A stretch of 64,000 nucleotides of DNA from NCBI GenBank assembly GCA_022835595.1, contig BQUP01000005.1, positions 620,001 through 684,000 on the forward strand. The letters are read 5' to 3'. Each line of letters starts with the position of its first letter. Within the stretch, counting starts at the first letter, position 1. The stretch comes from Cystobasidium ongulense. Its lineage: Eukaryota; Basidiomycota; Cystobasidiomycetes; Cystobasidiales; Cystobasidiaceae. Under the pieces are notes generated by a model that had not been told where the DNA came from, did not search any database, and saw nothing but the letters and a program-made list of their open reading frames with translations. Position numbers and translations under genes: made by a program. Of the stretch, positions 1-11,196 are shown in pieces.

Positions 1-296
1 CTCTCTCCACAATTCCTGCTTATCATTATCATATCACAACTTCACACATTTACTACCAGTAAGCTGTTTAGAAAGCCCTTTCTTATCACGTACACCTTTC
101 TGACGGACAGTTCCCCCTTCAGCTTACTTCCCTTTGCGAAACTCCCATTTTACGTAGCTGTACAAAGTACAGTACCAAATTCGGCCAAGCAACGACGTAT
201 AGGTCAACATACAATACACTCGCATACACTCTTTTCAAAGTATCACATCGTCAGCATCAGATCGTAAGGCTACACATTGACAAATCACCCCTCAAC
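1..296. other. 5' flank of the first gene, no gene seen
   Basis: Pyrimidine-rich and AT-rich DNA leading into the start codon at 297, probably promoter and 5' untranslated region. I see no coding exon or RNA gene in it. Confidence 0.5.
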
Positions 297-1860
297 ATGG
301 CCTACTCCAATGCAACTCTGAACGGCTCAAGCGTATCATTCGTGCATACTGTACATTCACAAGGTTCCTATGAGAAATTGAACACTACCTACGATATACC
401 ATCAACAAACCCATACTTGTACAAACCAGTCAAACCTACCAAATCTCGACTTAGACCAGCTCTACCTACTGTTTTCCTACAACTACCTGGAGATAAGCAC
501 CAAACCTCGAGTCCTTGGACAAAAGAGCCACGTAGACAAGCTTCATACGAGAGTTTTAACTCCAACGCCAAGGAGCAGTTATTGGTGCAAGAACTTACGG
601 ACAATACTGGATTCGTGCGCAATCACAGTCCGGCTGAATCGATGAATACAACTGTGATGCAATCAAATACAGCTGGGGCAAGCTTCAATCGATTCTCTAC
701 TTGTTTCTCAGGATCGTCTTCCATTTCACTGCTAGATCCAGGAATGATGCACGTAGATAATGAGAAACCGGAAAAACCGACAAAGACGACCCAGTCGATG
801 TTTTCAAATGCTAGATCTCGGCGACCCGCTACATCAGACAATGATAGCAGTGATAGTGAAAGTCTACTGCGCGGGTGGAGCACGCCTAGAATCGCAAAGG
901 CTCCTACTTTACGAATATCAAGCAAAGAACTTCCATCTCTCCCCAGTACTATTAAGGGAAACATTCACTATCGCTCGGCATCTAGCTGCTCAATGTACCG
1001 TGACGACAGCGATATCACCTTTCCAGACGACGATTCCGACATTCTACATATTCGAGCACCAGAACGAAAGAAGGAACACCAAATTCAAGAATCTAAACAT
1101 CGTCCAAGTACCGCTGCGCTGAAACGCAAACAAATGGAATGGAAAGCTGAAGATAAGCTAAGTAGAACAGCCAAGATGGTTGAAGCAAACTTGAGAATCA
1201 GGCTCGAAGACCCCAAGGCAAAGGATTGTAGTACAACACTAGATGGACTCTTTGGAATTGGCAAAGAAGAGTCAAAAGCTCAACGATGTGGTTATGCTGG
1301 GTTGGGTATTGCAAGCGGGAAACGCACCTGGAAAGCTACTGATGATTATCAAACACTGTAAGTGCCACTTTTTGACTATTTGGGACAGCTGAACGATAAC
1401 AAGAATGATGCTGATACTTACCCTCATTTTCAGGCTTCGAGACCACGTGCGAAATTCCATATATAACCTGTCGCCGCGGTCACCTCGCTCAATGAAACGA
1501 AAGTTTTCCTCCCAAAGCAACAGTGTTCCAAGGAGTCCTAGTCAATCACCCAATTCCCAGAGATCAGTTTCTTCTCCAAATCTACTAAGTTCAAAGGCAA
1601 TACCAGCACCGAGAAGAAGGAAAGAACCACCGGCACCACTTGATCTCTCTTCAGTTTCGGCATTTTATACTGCAAGTCAAATCAAATTTGCTCAAAAAAA
1701 GACAATTGGAAAATCAGACAAACGCAAAGTTGAACAGCAGACAAGACAACAGCAAGATAATACACATGGACATTATGATGATGGACATTTGACGGAGATG
1801 AAGACTCCTCGAGCTCGTAGAATCACTTTGAAAAGTATTCTACGCTCTATCCTCAACTGA
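297..1860 (+). CDS. hypothetical Ser-rich, low-complexity protein
   Basis: Two exons, 297-1357 and 1434-1860, encode about 495 residues. The intron (gtaagt...ttttcag, 76 nt) joins the frames exactly. I do not recognise the family. The protein is rich in Ser, Thr, Asn, Pro and Lys/Arg and has no predicted membrane segment or signal peptide. It has an acidic patch near residues 240-250 (DDSDITFPDDDSDI). A basic coiled-coil-like stretch (WKAEDK...RIRLEDPKAKD) around residues 278-305 and an Arg-rich C-terminus (RARRITLKSILRSILN) follow. The SP/RSP spacing in exon 2 looks like a disordered, phosphorylated regulatory protein. That reading is inference. The ATG at 297 is the first in frame after a pyrimidine-rich leader. 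Confidence 0.75.
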
Positions 1861-2171
1861 GGAGAGTTTCCCTTCTGCGCGGTGTATTATAGTAGCGTAT
1901 GGTTCCCTGACATCTGCCTTGTAACGGCGATATAGGGTGAATGTGTATAGTAGTATTAGAACGCTGGTCGTCACGCGTCATGACCAAAAAAAATTGGAAA
2001 GCTTTCCGTCTTGTCGCTTCTTGTTCTCGCATTGCTTTTCACGAATGGTAGTGGCCGTTTCAATTATGCGAATATATAAGTAGTTCTGCTTATAATGGTT
2101 AGCTGTTTTTTTCTGGCGAAGATGATCGTGCATTATTCCGAACAAAGCACCGGTATAACTGAAGTTGACTC
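1861..2171. other. intergenic spacer, no gene seen
   Basis: Spacer between two same-strand genes. It should hold the 3' untranslated region of the upstream gene and the promoter of the cupin gene. It is AT-rich with an A run near 1985. Nothing else is recognisable. Confidence 0.5.
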
Positions 2172-2957
2172 TTGTCAAGCATGTCAGAGACGGAAATCTC
2201 CCGAAAGTATATACGCGAGCTTGGACTTGTTCCTCATCCCGAAGGCGGCTGGTTCAAGGTCGTTCATGTCAGCGACGATAAGATCTCTTCGCCATATATT
2301 GACGAAAAGGCCAATCGAGGTGTATACATGCATAAAAGACCTAGACCATGCAAGGCGGATGAACTGATTCTTTCTACCCTCGCCTAGATACTATAAGACC
2401 TCTGTGCTCGACTATCTACTATCTCCTGACGCCCGAGAAGCTGGACCTGGATGAGCAAGATAAGCCCGACAAGCTGCCCCCTCGCCACCGAAATAATGCT
2501 GGCTATTTCCACACAAATGTACGTGATAGTAGAACTTTTTGCAAGCTGGACTTAGTGAGCTAAGTGACCACCATGATTCGTCACTCAGAACTCCACTACA
2601 GTCCACACGTGGCACAGCGGCAAAGCCGTGTATACCCTTATCAAAGTCTTGCAAAGCGAAGAAGAATATGCAGATACTCTCGAGCCGCAGGTCAAGACGG
2701 TAGTTATGGGAGACAGCTTGAAAGCTGGAGAGACCATGGTCCTGGTGGTCCCACCAGGCTGGTGGAAACGCAGCGAGACGCTATCGTCAACTGGACACTG
2801 CCTGATCTCGGAAACGGTAACACCCGCATGGGTTCCTGAAGATCATACCTTCATGTCGCGCAACGATTTGAAGAGGGTATGCGGCCATCAACCGAGTCTA
2901 CTACACCAATTGGAGCCTCATGTGCTGCCTGCCGGCCACAAGCTCGAGTTCACTTGA
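2172..2957 (+). CDS. Cupin_5 (DUF985) domain protein
   Basis: Three exons (2172-2319, 2388-2522, 2602-2957) give 212 residues. The N-terminus has the family hallmark LGLVPHPEGGWFK. Exon 2 gives STIYYLLTPEKLD and YFHTN, exon 3 gives LHTWHSGKAVYTLI, then PPGWWK and LISETVTPAWVPEDHTF. In order these match the fungal DUF985/Cupin_5 double-stranded beta-helix, including the F-H-x-N-x-x-H-T-x-H spacing that requires the second donor at 2523. Members are uncharacterised cupins; a few bacterial relatives have been studied, but the substrate is unknown here. An in-frame ATG at 2181 is an alternative start. The neighbouring START gene is convergent, with a 282-nt gap. Confidence 0.85.
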
Positions 2958-3239
2958 ACTGCAACGAGTAACACTTAAAAAAGGCAACGGAAATGATTGG
3001 CTCATGATGGTAGTAATCAATCTTTGTACAATGCAAAGGGGATTTGCTAGGTATCCTTGTGCAGATGCTGTCCAGTGAAGAGTGTGAGGAAATTGATGCG
3101 TTGCTGCCAAAGACAGAGCAAAAGGATACACTATGCTAGTTTTGCTAATCGTACATGAGGAGATTAGAGCTATCGTTGCTTTGAACTATTGTACAAAGTC
3201 GTTAGACGGAAGATTCATCGCGGGGATCGCAATTGGGAC

Positions 3240-6200
3240 TTAGTCTGTTTCCACCAATGCAGCCACAAAATCACGTTTCATACCGGGTATCGGAAATTGA
3301 AGTAATCGCATTGCGTATTTCCACTTCTTTTGCGGGTTAAGCAATTCCCAAACAGCCGCTTCTATGCTGTCTAGTGGTCGAGTAAAGAAGATATAGTCGC
3401 CTGGCGAAAGGAGGGATCGTAGCAGAGATCCGAGAAGGAAACTGATGATAGCGACGAGTATGACAAATGCCAGGCGATAAGTACGCTCTGTTGTTGTCTT
3501 GGATCCCGGATGGCCTTTGTCGCCGTGCTGTATAACGGTAGTCGTTGTGAATAAATCTACGAGAGGCTGCTTAGGCGTTTCCACAGGCTTTGAAAGCGGA
3601 TCGCCGTGCTGGTCTAGTGGCCCGTTGAGCTGATCGATAGAGACATCACTCGGCAAAGGAGGTGAGGCTGCCCCAAGATTCTGCGATGAATCCCTATGAC
3701 GAGATGGAGGGTGTTTTAAGAAAGCCGTGTTCACAACAACCGGGTGGCAAATAGTCGAATTGCTCGCCATAGAAACGTCTGCGGCATCCAACCTGCACAA
3801 GACGTCAGCATGACGCTACATTCCCAACAGAGCACTTTCGACTCACGCGACCAGCTCATCAAGAGGCCAATCTTCCTCGCCATCCGGGCGGTCGCTTCCA
3901 GACGTCAAAGGCACCTCAACGCCGTCAAAAGTGAATTTGGCCACAGCAGCAGGCCGTCCATCTATTTGAGAAGTACTTTTGATTGTTGAGACCTGAAGTT
4001 GGACAATGCCAGGCTCCGAGGCGAGTTTTCTATACCATCGAGGAAGCGAAGGAGATCCCAGTTGTACGGATAGAGGGTGATCCAATGGCGAAGTATATTG
4101 GCTTGTAGGTAAGCTCACTCGAAGGAGGTATGAGTTAGCTAGCTTTGCTTGTGATGTCAAAGTATATACTTGAACCTTATAGGGCGGAGGAGACAGCTTG
4201 TTCCAGAAGCTAGTGTCTTTGGGAAGGACAGTTTCCCCAGGCAGAGTTGTGGTACTCTTTATATCGAAGCCCAGTATGCTAGGATCCCGACTCAATAAGA
4301 TTTCGGCGATGACGACGTCATCTACTGCCGTTTTAAATGCATGCTGCGCCTCATCGTCGACATCGCTGGCTCTCCGAGCTGAGTCGACGGCTTCCACTTC
4401 AACACTTTGGCCGCCAATGGATCGTTGGGAGATGCCAGATTGGCCATAAATAGAACTGGCATCTAAATCTTGGCTAGACCTGGATAGACCAGTAGACGTT
4501 TTCGGCAATTGTACTTTCAGAATGATGGAACTTGACAGGGATGCAATGACAGATGTACATCGCTGGGCTCGGCGGATTGTCCACCTGTGTGCCAAATTCT
4601 GATTGGTATCACTGACAGCGAGGGCGGGCAATGGTAGACGAGGTAAGCATCCTGTAGTGACTACTCTACTATTTGCCTCTAGCAGGTCGAAGAGTCTGGC
4701 CAGTCGAGAGCGCAGGGCAGCCTGGCCGAAGGTTCCAGCCACCATTAGTGGTAGATCGGAGCACGTGTAGAAGGAGCATTTCGTGTATATTTGAGGTTCA
4801 GAGTCTTCGTCTTCGTCGTCTTTTGCAGTAATAGATGTTTCGATTACCCAGCCTTCGAGAGGTATACATGCTTCAAGCAATTTGGAGGGATTTAGCCTTT
4901 CGGCTGCGACGATCGCGCGTCCTTCTACGCAGTCGAGGTCAAAAGCTGATGGCGGTACGGATGATGAAGCTACATAGGTAACGAAAGATTTCTGCCGACC
5001 GCCTTCTGGGCCTCCCTTCACTTCTTCTCGAGCCCGAACGGTAGCCATGTAGGCTATGCGGCTCCTTGTTGGGAATGAAGCCTGAGCGATCCATATACTA
5101 GTAGAGCAACCGTTATTATAATGCGCGATGTTCTCGGTCGATGACAATCTTTCGTCCCAAGCGATCCGCACATTTGATGATGACGCTTGAATTAGGCGCA
5201 ATAATTGTGCTTCGGAAACGCCCGGCAGAGTTCGTTCAACGCGATATAATGGCAGAAGCGGTGAGATGGAAGGGAACGTTCTCTTGCTAATGCGTATCGG
5301 TAGATTGTTCTCTGCGTATGACAAAATGGTCCACTCCGAGGCATCTACACGTACTTCGGCTGTTTCTTTGTGGAGCTGTTGTAATGCAGAGAGCGCATCG
5401 AAAGCGTAATGTATAGGTAGCTTGCCTTTAGGTTCTGACAAGGTCGATGCATCTTCAACATTGGCTAGACTTGACATTCGCTTATGCAGTGTTGGAGTTG
5501 CTGCGCGGCTCATCAGCTTCGGCGTGGCTGTTGTGACTTCCGCGATGGAAGGAGGTCGTCCGAAGTGCGCAGTAGTGCGAGGGGTAGGGCTACGGTCTAG
5601 CATGATGGCTCTGTTGGCAATACGCTTCTGCATACGTCGGGTCTGGACCTCAGCATCGTTCAAATCTTCGCGCTCAATCTTGATGTTCCCGCCATTGACG
5701 GAGACAGCAGGCGCTGCGAGCGCCGTCGAGACTGTGCTGTCATTACTCTTCTCCACAACGATTGAGACCTCTGTAGGATCTCCCTCGTGTTCTATGGTGA
5801 TCCAGCATCCTGAACCTTTCTCCGATAATCGGTGCCTCGAAATCGCCGAAACCCTAGTTGGGGGTGGATTGATAGCTATTGTTACCCCAGCAGGCGACCA
5901 CACATCGATATCAAGTCTGAGAACGCATTCCATCTTGCCAGCGTACTTGTTGGCATTAATGATATAATGAAGGTCGTATCTGCCATCGCGCTCATGCTCA
6001 TACAAGCAATGGGATACGGTCGCACCCGATAGATGGGTGAGCAGAGGCGGAGCTCCTTCTTTCAGCACTGAACAGGACCACAACATTAGTGTCACGAGAA
6101 GCCCATGTGCAAGTGCTTGCATTTTCCACTTACCGAATTCGCCAATGTTCGCGACCGCATTTGCCATTGCATTGTAACCACTCTTGGTCCAGGATTTGGG

Positions 6201-8325
6201 ATTGGTCTGGTCAACGAAGACGATAGAAGTGGTTGTAGGCGATATCTGATCAAGAGCAACTGACTGAAGTTGACTGTGTAATCTGAAAACGCCCTCAGGT
6301 GAAGGCGACAATCTGTCGGCTAGGGACTGCCAGATTGCACTCTCATCGTCCGGTATTGAAGTCTGCAGCAGATGAATGCTGGTGGGCGAGCGATAGGTCG
6401 TCCGAACAAAGACGGCTTCTCGAGCTGCTGTAGGCCACATTGCTCTCCACCTGGCCTCCCAAAAGCTTGCCCTTCCTTCTCCAGCAGACTCAACATTCGG
6501 GTTCAGATCACCATCTGTTGTTTCAATCTGGATTTCACCCAACATGTGAAAGCGCTCCAGGCCGCTATGCCTATCCCATACTAGGCGGCTTCCACTATTC
6601 GAGATCACACTCAAGAGGTCCCAAATTGTAGTGTTGACGAAGGTAGCTTCATACCTGTATATTGGTGTCATAGCTGGATCTATAGCGATGTACGAACTTA
6701 TCGAAACACTCCGCAACTCCTTGAGACTTCTCCACTTAGCAGAAGGTGATTGTAGAAGAGAGAGGAAGTGTGCGTATGAGCGTCGAATGTGTGCTAGAAG
6801 ATCCTTTTGTGCTTGCGAAACCTTGTCACTCTTATCAGAGATAGCTGTTGTTGATGTCACAACAGATAGACGAGAAGCGGTATCCAAGTTATCACCAACT
6901 GCAAGAACGCTCGCAACTGGCTTCGCCGGGTTGTGCGTCTTTGGTGAGTTGACCGTCCGCGCGGTAAATGCAGCCGGATCTCGTTCCTCGACATCCACAA
7001 TCTGTAGAGCTTCGCCATTTAACTTCAAGCTCTTCCCACCAGCAAGTCGCTGCAATGCCACATTAAATGCTAGGAAGTCTTCCTTTGGCGGACAATGCGT
7101 GATACGAAGTATGAGGGGTGACATACTATTTGTGCCCTGTCTAGCTCTTTCGGCGATAACTTGCCATGTGGGTTCGGAGTTTTCAGGGGTTGCTGGTAGT
7201 GTCAGATTCCAGCCTGCACCAGAGCCTTCGACAGGTGGTACATGTATTTCAATTGAACGTTCAAGTCTTCTTCTCTCTTTGCTCTTTTCCAGAAGAACGT
7301 GATTTTTATCGTGGTCTTCCACCGCTTGCTCAACGAAGATACCATAGTGCAAATCTAATCGGTCTTGCATGGGGTCGAACGTATCCGAGTCAAACGTCAC
7401 GCCTTTGCCCCAGCTTCGTACATAGGGTACCCGGGAAGCTTGAGTACGCGTATGATCGACAAGAGACGATACAATGGTAGGCATTGCAGCTATATGATTC
7501 GTCCAGACTACTCCTGACCCTTTCAGATCCCATTGCCAAAACATAGATAATTTGGCTTTCGTTGGAGTCGCACACGTCAGGACGAAGGCGCAAATGTGTA
7601 GATGCGATCTGATATATGGAGGAGAAGGTTGTAAAAACGGAGGATCGTCGCTGCTTTTGCCAGAGCTTCGTGGCAGAGACACTGAGAGATAGATCAATGT
7701 CTTGCCCGGATCTTGCAGAATCTTGTCCACTGTGACGATATCGCGGGCACTAGAGTGACATCAGTCAGATAGAGTCAAGGTGTTGCTGAAAATTAGAAGA
7801 CTTGTCTCACCTGCTAGGCCATCCCATCTTCGTGAACGTTCTCTTGAGCGTGATTGACGGCTCGACAATCTCCAAAACATCTTGCTTCTCCACTACCGCG
7901 TCCCATTGCTCTCGTATAGAATGCGTACTCAGTATAGCCCGAAAAGAGTCCAACGCGTTCACCGAGTCCGTCAAAGACACAGTACAGACAGCTCGTACAA
8001 CGTCTGGTGCGCCTTTCGACTTTTTGCGATGTATCGCGATAGGTCCAAGAGCGCCACTCGCTATTCCAGAGAGTGATTCTTCGCCAGCTTCAGTTTTGGA
8101 CAAGACGGCATCGTCATCCTTGGGTATCGCTGCTTTCGGTGATACGGTTTGTACAGGCTTCCATGACGCGGATGAGGAGCCCAACAATGCACGAAGACTG
8201 TTCTCGCCGGCACTCAGTGCCGCGGTGTATCGTTGCCTCAGGCTGAAAGCGCAGGTTCAGCGACGAAACATCATGTGGATACCTGCCTCCACTGCTCACC
8301 TTGCATATGTCCCACCTTCGGACAT
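3240..8325 (-). CDS. large START-domain (Bet v1-like) protein with C-terminal membrane anchor
   Basis: Five exons on the minus strand (8325-8300, 8242-7811, 7749-6134, 6067-3847, 3792-3240) give 1615 residues. At least two START-like lipid-binding folds are visible. The clearest lies near residues 510-720, with the fungal START signature IYRYEATFVNTTIWDLL, then LVWDRHSG, then AVFVRTTYRSPTSIHL. A weaker one lies near 940-1130 (LYRVERTLPGVSEAQ, RIAWDERLS). The N-terminal 150-190 residues (TVSLTDSVNALDSFRAIL, REQWD) look like a third. A single hydrophobic segment at about 1538-1559 (LAFVILVAIISFLLGSLL) near the C-terminus suggests a tail-proximal membrane anchor. Known START proteins bind or move sterols and lipids, so lipid transfer at a membrane is inferred. 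The 66-nt intron 6068-6133 is in frame and stop-free, so splicing there rests on gtaagt/cag. Confidence 0.8.
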
Positions 8326-8651
8326 TGCTTGAGCGTTAGTGGTCTGATCGAGGGCCGCATTGACTGAGCACGCTCAGGCTGCGAGCAGACAGAGCTCTTC
8401 ACCGGCTGAAGGGCTAGGCGACGCTGCGCATGTGAACGTTCGGACTGCGACTTGCTGAAGCGGTGTGTGTGTGCAGCCAAGGTGTGCACGAGCAGCAAGA
8501 GCAGCTGGTCCACTCTCGATCACCGACATGCACGCAAGAAGAAGAAAGACTCGCGAGCTTTGAAGACATTGCTCTCCACTACACCGACTACACCCTCCTA
8601 GCTAGTAGTATTGCATTCCTCGTCTACCTGGCTCTCAGACCCACGCACAAG
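8326..8651. promoter_or_regulatory. shared divergent promoter of the START gene and URA3
   Basis: The 326 bp between two divergent start codons (8325 on minus, 8652 on plus) must hold both promoters. No binding site could be assigned by eye. Confidence 0.5.
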
Positions 8652-9585
8652 ATGGCGCCCAAGAACGCGACATACGCTGCACGTGCAGAGGTGCACCAGA
8701 ACCCACTGGCAAGGCAGCTGCTAGAGCTCATGGAACGAAAGCAGTCGAATCTAGCCGTCTCAATTGATGTCACCAAGTCGGAAGAACTCCTGCGTATAGC
8801 AGATCTAGCTGGACCCCATATCTGCATCGTCAAAGTCTGTCTTTTCTCCAGGCTAGCAGGAAAAAATGATGCGAACTGGTAGCTGACACGCCTGTCGACG
8901 TTACTTACAGACACACATTGACATTGTGGAGGATTTCACAAAAGACACTGTCGACAGACTAACAGCTTTGAGCAAGAAGCATGACTTTCTGATTTTCGGT
9001 AAGTCCGTCGTTGAGGCCAACAGGAAGCTTATCCTGACCTACGTCTATCTTTGCCAATACCTAGAGGACCGAAAATTCGCCGACATTGGCAACACTGTCT
9101 CTTTCCAGTACTCGTCTGGCGTTTATAAAATCGCCAGCTGGGCGCATATAACAAACGCGCATGCAGTTCCAGGAGACGGTGTCGTGGCGGGTCTCAAGAA
9201 GATTGGGCAACCCCTAGGGCGAGGCCTTCTTATGCTGGCAGAAATGAGCAGCGCAGGATCCTTAGCAACTGGGAGCTATACTGCCGCTACAGTTGAAATG
9301 GCCAGACGGCACCAAGACTTTGTCATGGGTTTCATTGCGCAAAGGCGAATGTCAGAGCGGGAAGACGAGGATTTCTTGGTCCTCACTCCGGGAGTACAGA
9401 TGGAGAGCAAGGGAGATTCAATGGGCCAACAATATCGCACACCTGAGCAAGTTATTCAGAAGGATGGGTGCGATGTCATTATAGTCGGAAGAGGCATCTA
9501 TGGTCAGCCCGACAAGATTGCAGAGACCTCTCAAATATACAAAGCAGCCGGCTGGGAAGCATACCAACGGCGATGTGCGCAATGA
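8652..9585 (+). CDS. URA3: orotidine 5'-phosphate decarboxylase
   Basis: Three exons (8652-8834, 8911-8998, 9065-9585) give 263 residues, the usual length for fungal OMP decarboxylase. The enzyme decarboxylates OMP to UMP, the last step of de novo pyrimidine synthesis in the cytosol. Family motifs run in order: LAVSIDVTK (about residues 37-45), [14 protein letters not shown] across the first junction, and [15 protein letters not shown] across the second. The latter carries the catalytic Lys and Asp of the DxKxxD site. Then come [16 protein letters not shown] and [10 protein letters not shown] near the phosphate-binding end. Both introns fall inside conserved motifs, which fixes the junctions. 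ATG 8652 ([11 protein letters not shown]) gives the standard N-terminus. Confidence 0.97.
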
Positions 9586-9937
9586 AGGCCGTCATTCCGA
9601 ACGTACCAATGTGAACATCTTTTATGTCATGTACTGTATTTCGGGGAAGTATCAGCAGGAAAGCTAGTAACGAAGCAATGTCACCTATATAAATCCTGCC
9701 TAGTGTCTGTCCTGACGCGGGAATGCTAGAATGTATCGGTCGCTGTACAGTTCGAGTTTGAATATACCTTACACGCAACAAACGGCATTCCATTATTCAG
9801 TTGCAGTAGATTGGCCGGCCGGCTTTTCAATCGTCATGTCGCCGACGTCGTGATCGGCCTCGCGTTCAAAGTGAAGATGGCCTGGCTGCCAATTCCGTCT
9901 TTTGGATATGTACTGACCATTTTTCGAGCTTTCCATA
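9586..9937. other. intergenic spacer, no gene seen
   Basis: Between URA3 and the secreted-protein gene, both on plus. It is probably the URA3 3' untranslated region plus a promoter. I see no other feature. Confidence 0.4.
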
Positions 9938-11155
9938 ATGCTTTCACCCACTTTGCAAGCTCTCTTCATCGGTGTCGTAGCCGTGGGGCACCTCGCTGGA
10001 CCTTCTGCGGTGATGGGTGCTGCTATTGCGAAGAGGCCACTGCAACGAGACAATGGCAACATCGTCACAGATAATCCCGCTGAAGGGTCGAAGTGTGCAC
10101 CTTCATACCCGGGCGAGGTGGTGATACGCCATAGTAACGGTCAGTGGTGTCGGTCCACTCCGTCCTTGTGCACTGAAAAGGCGCTTGGACAGTTTGCCAT
10201 TCAAGCTGACGGCCCTTCGCACGACAAACATCGCCAACAGGCACATTACTCAAGTCCGTAATTAGTCAAATAGCAGAAAATGAAGAGAAGTATCCTGGGA
10301 ACACCACTTCTGGCATCGGTGTTGTCTTTGCATTCTCAATGGATGCCAATCTAACCAGCGATGATGCCAGCACAAGGTGGACCCTGACGCCGCTCACAGC
10401 GAGCATCAACTTCAGGAGTGCTTTTGCGATATCGTGAGTTCAGTTTTGACTTCTCTTGTATGCAGCTTTGTGTGACGGAGATACGCTTCTTGCAGACAAC
10501 TACCCAACTTCGCGGCGTCATCTGGAGAAGCAAACAACTCTAGTCCAGAAGCATCAGCTTTCTGCCTTACTCAACCTGGAACAGCTTCTACCAAGCAAGT
10601 TATTAGCAGCTCAAAAGCCTATGAAAATGGCACATACATCCTCCCACCACTTGAACTCCAACCATGTCCAGATTTAGAGACCAGGCTAAGCGTCAATAGT
10701 TCCCAGCTATTCTACTTTAATTGCCAAACTTGTGAAGACACTGGCAGTCGTGGATGCAACATCGAAAGCTACTTATACTCGAATGAATGTGCAACTACGC
10801 AACTATCGTCCAAAGCAGGGACGGACGAGCAGAACTTGCTCGGCCTCAACGCGTGTTACAGCTTTTCAAGTGATGACCGCCAGGTAAGCTGTACTGCGTT
10901 CATCCAGCATTTCGACATCCTTTTGACTTCAAAGCTGGATGCAGATTTTCTCGGTGTTGCCGGCCCCGATGTCGTCGAATAATGGGACTTCGGAGCAGTG
11001 ATCAGCACATTGAACTCCAAGGCAATTCGATAGTGACCCTCAGCGGAAGTCAGTATTTAGTGCATGTAGCATACGAGAACGGTACGAGTTTCAGTAGGAA
11101 TCACCAATACAACATCACTGAGTTTGCTGCAACTCGGAGAACATACAACGTCTAG
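9938..11155 (+). CDS. putative secreted Cys-containing protein, orphan
   Basis: Not recognised. Exon 1 (9938-10139) opens with a signal-peptide-like N-terminus (MLSPTLQALFIGVVAVGHLA) and then a KR site. Exon 2 (10241-10433) encodes EEKYPGNTTSGIGVVFAFSM and a Thr-rich strand-like stretch. Exon 3 (10496-10883) has many Cys and N-glycosylation sequons (FCLTQPG, LQPCPDLET, FNCQTCEDTGSRGCNIE, NECATTQ, NACYSF). The last coding block (11006-11155) is HIELQGNSIVTLSGS to FAATRRTYNV and a stop. The link from 10883 to 11006 is uncertain. It could be one 122-nt intron (311 codons), or a 9-nt microexon 10945-10953 between two introns (314 codons); both keep frame. The beta-rich, Cys-paired look suggests an extracellular or wall protein. 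Function is unknown. Confidence 0.6.
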
Positions 11156-11196
11156 ACTGCTTCAGAATAGGCTGGCACTGCTGAGGGATTTGCTAC

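Noticed and set aside
8463-8651. Upstream in-frame start for URA3 at 8463
   Set aside because: It would add 63 residues before [11 protein letters not shown] that no OMP decarboxylase has. ATG 8652 gives the normal length.
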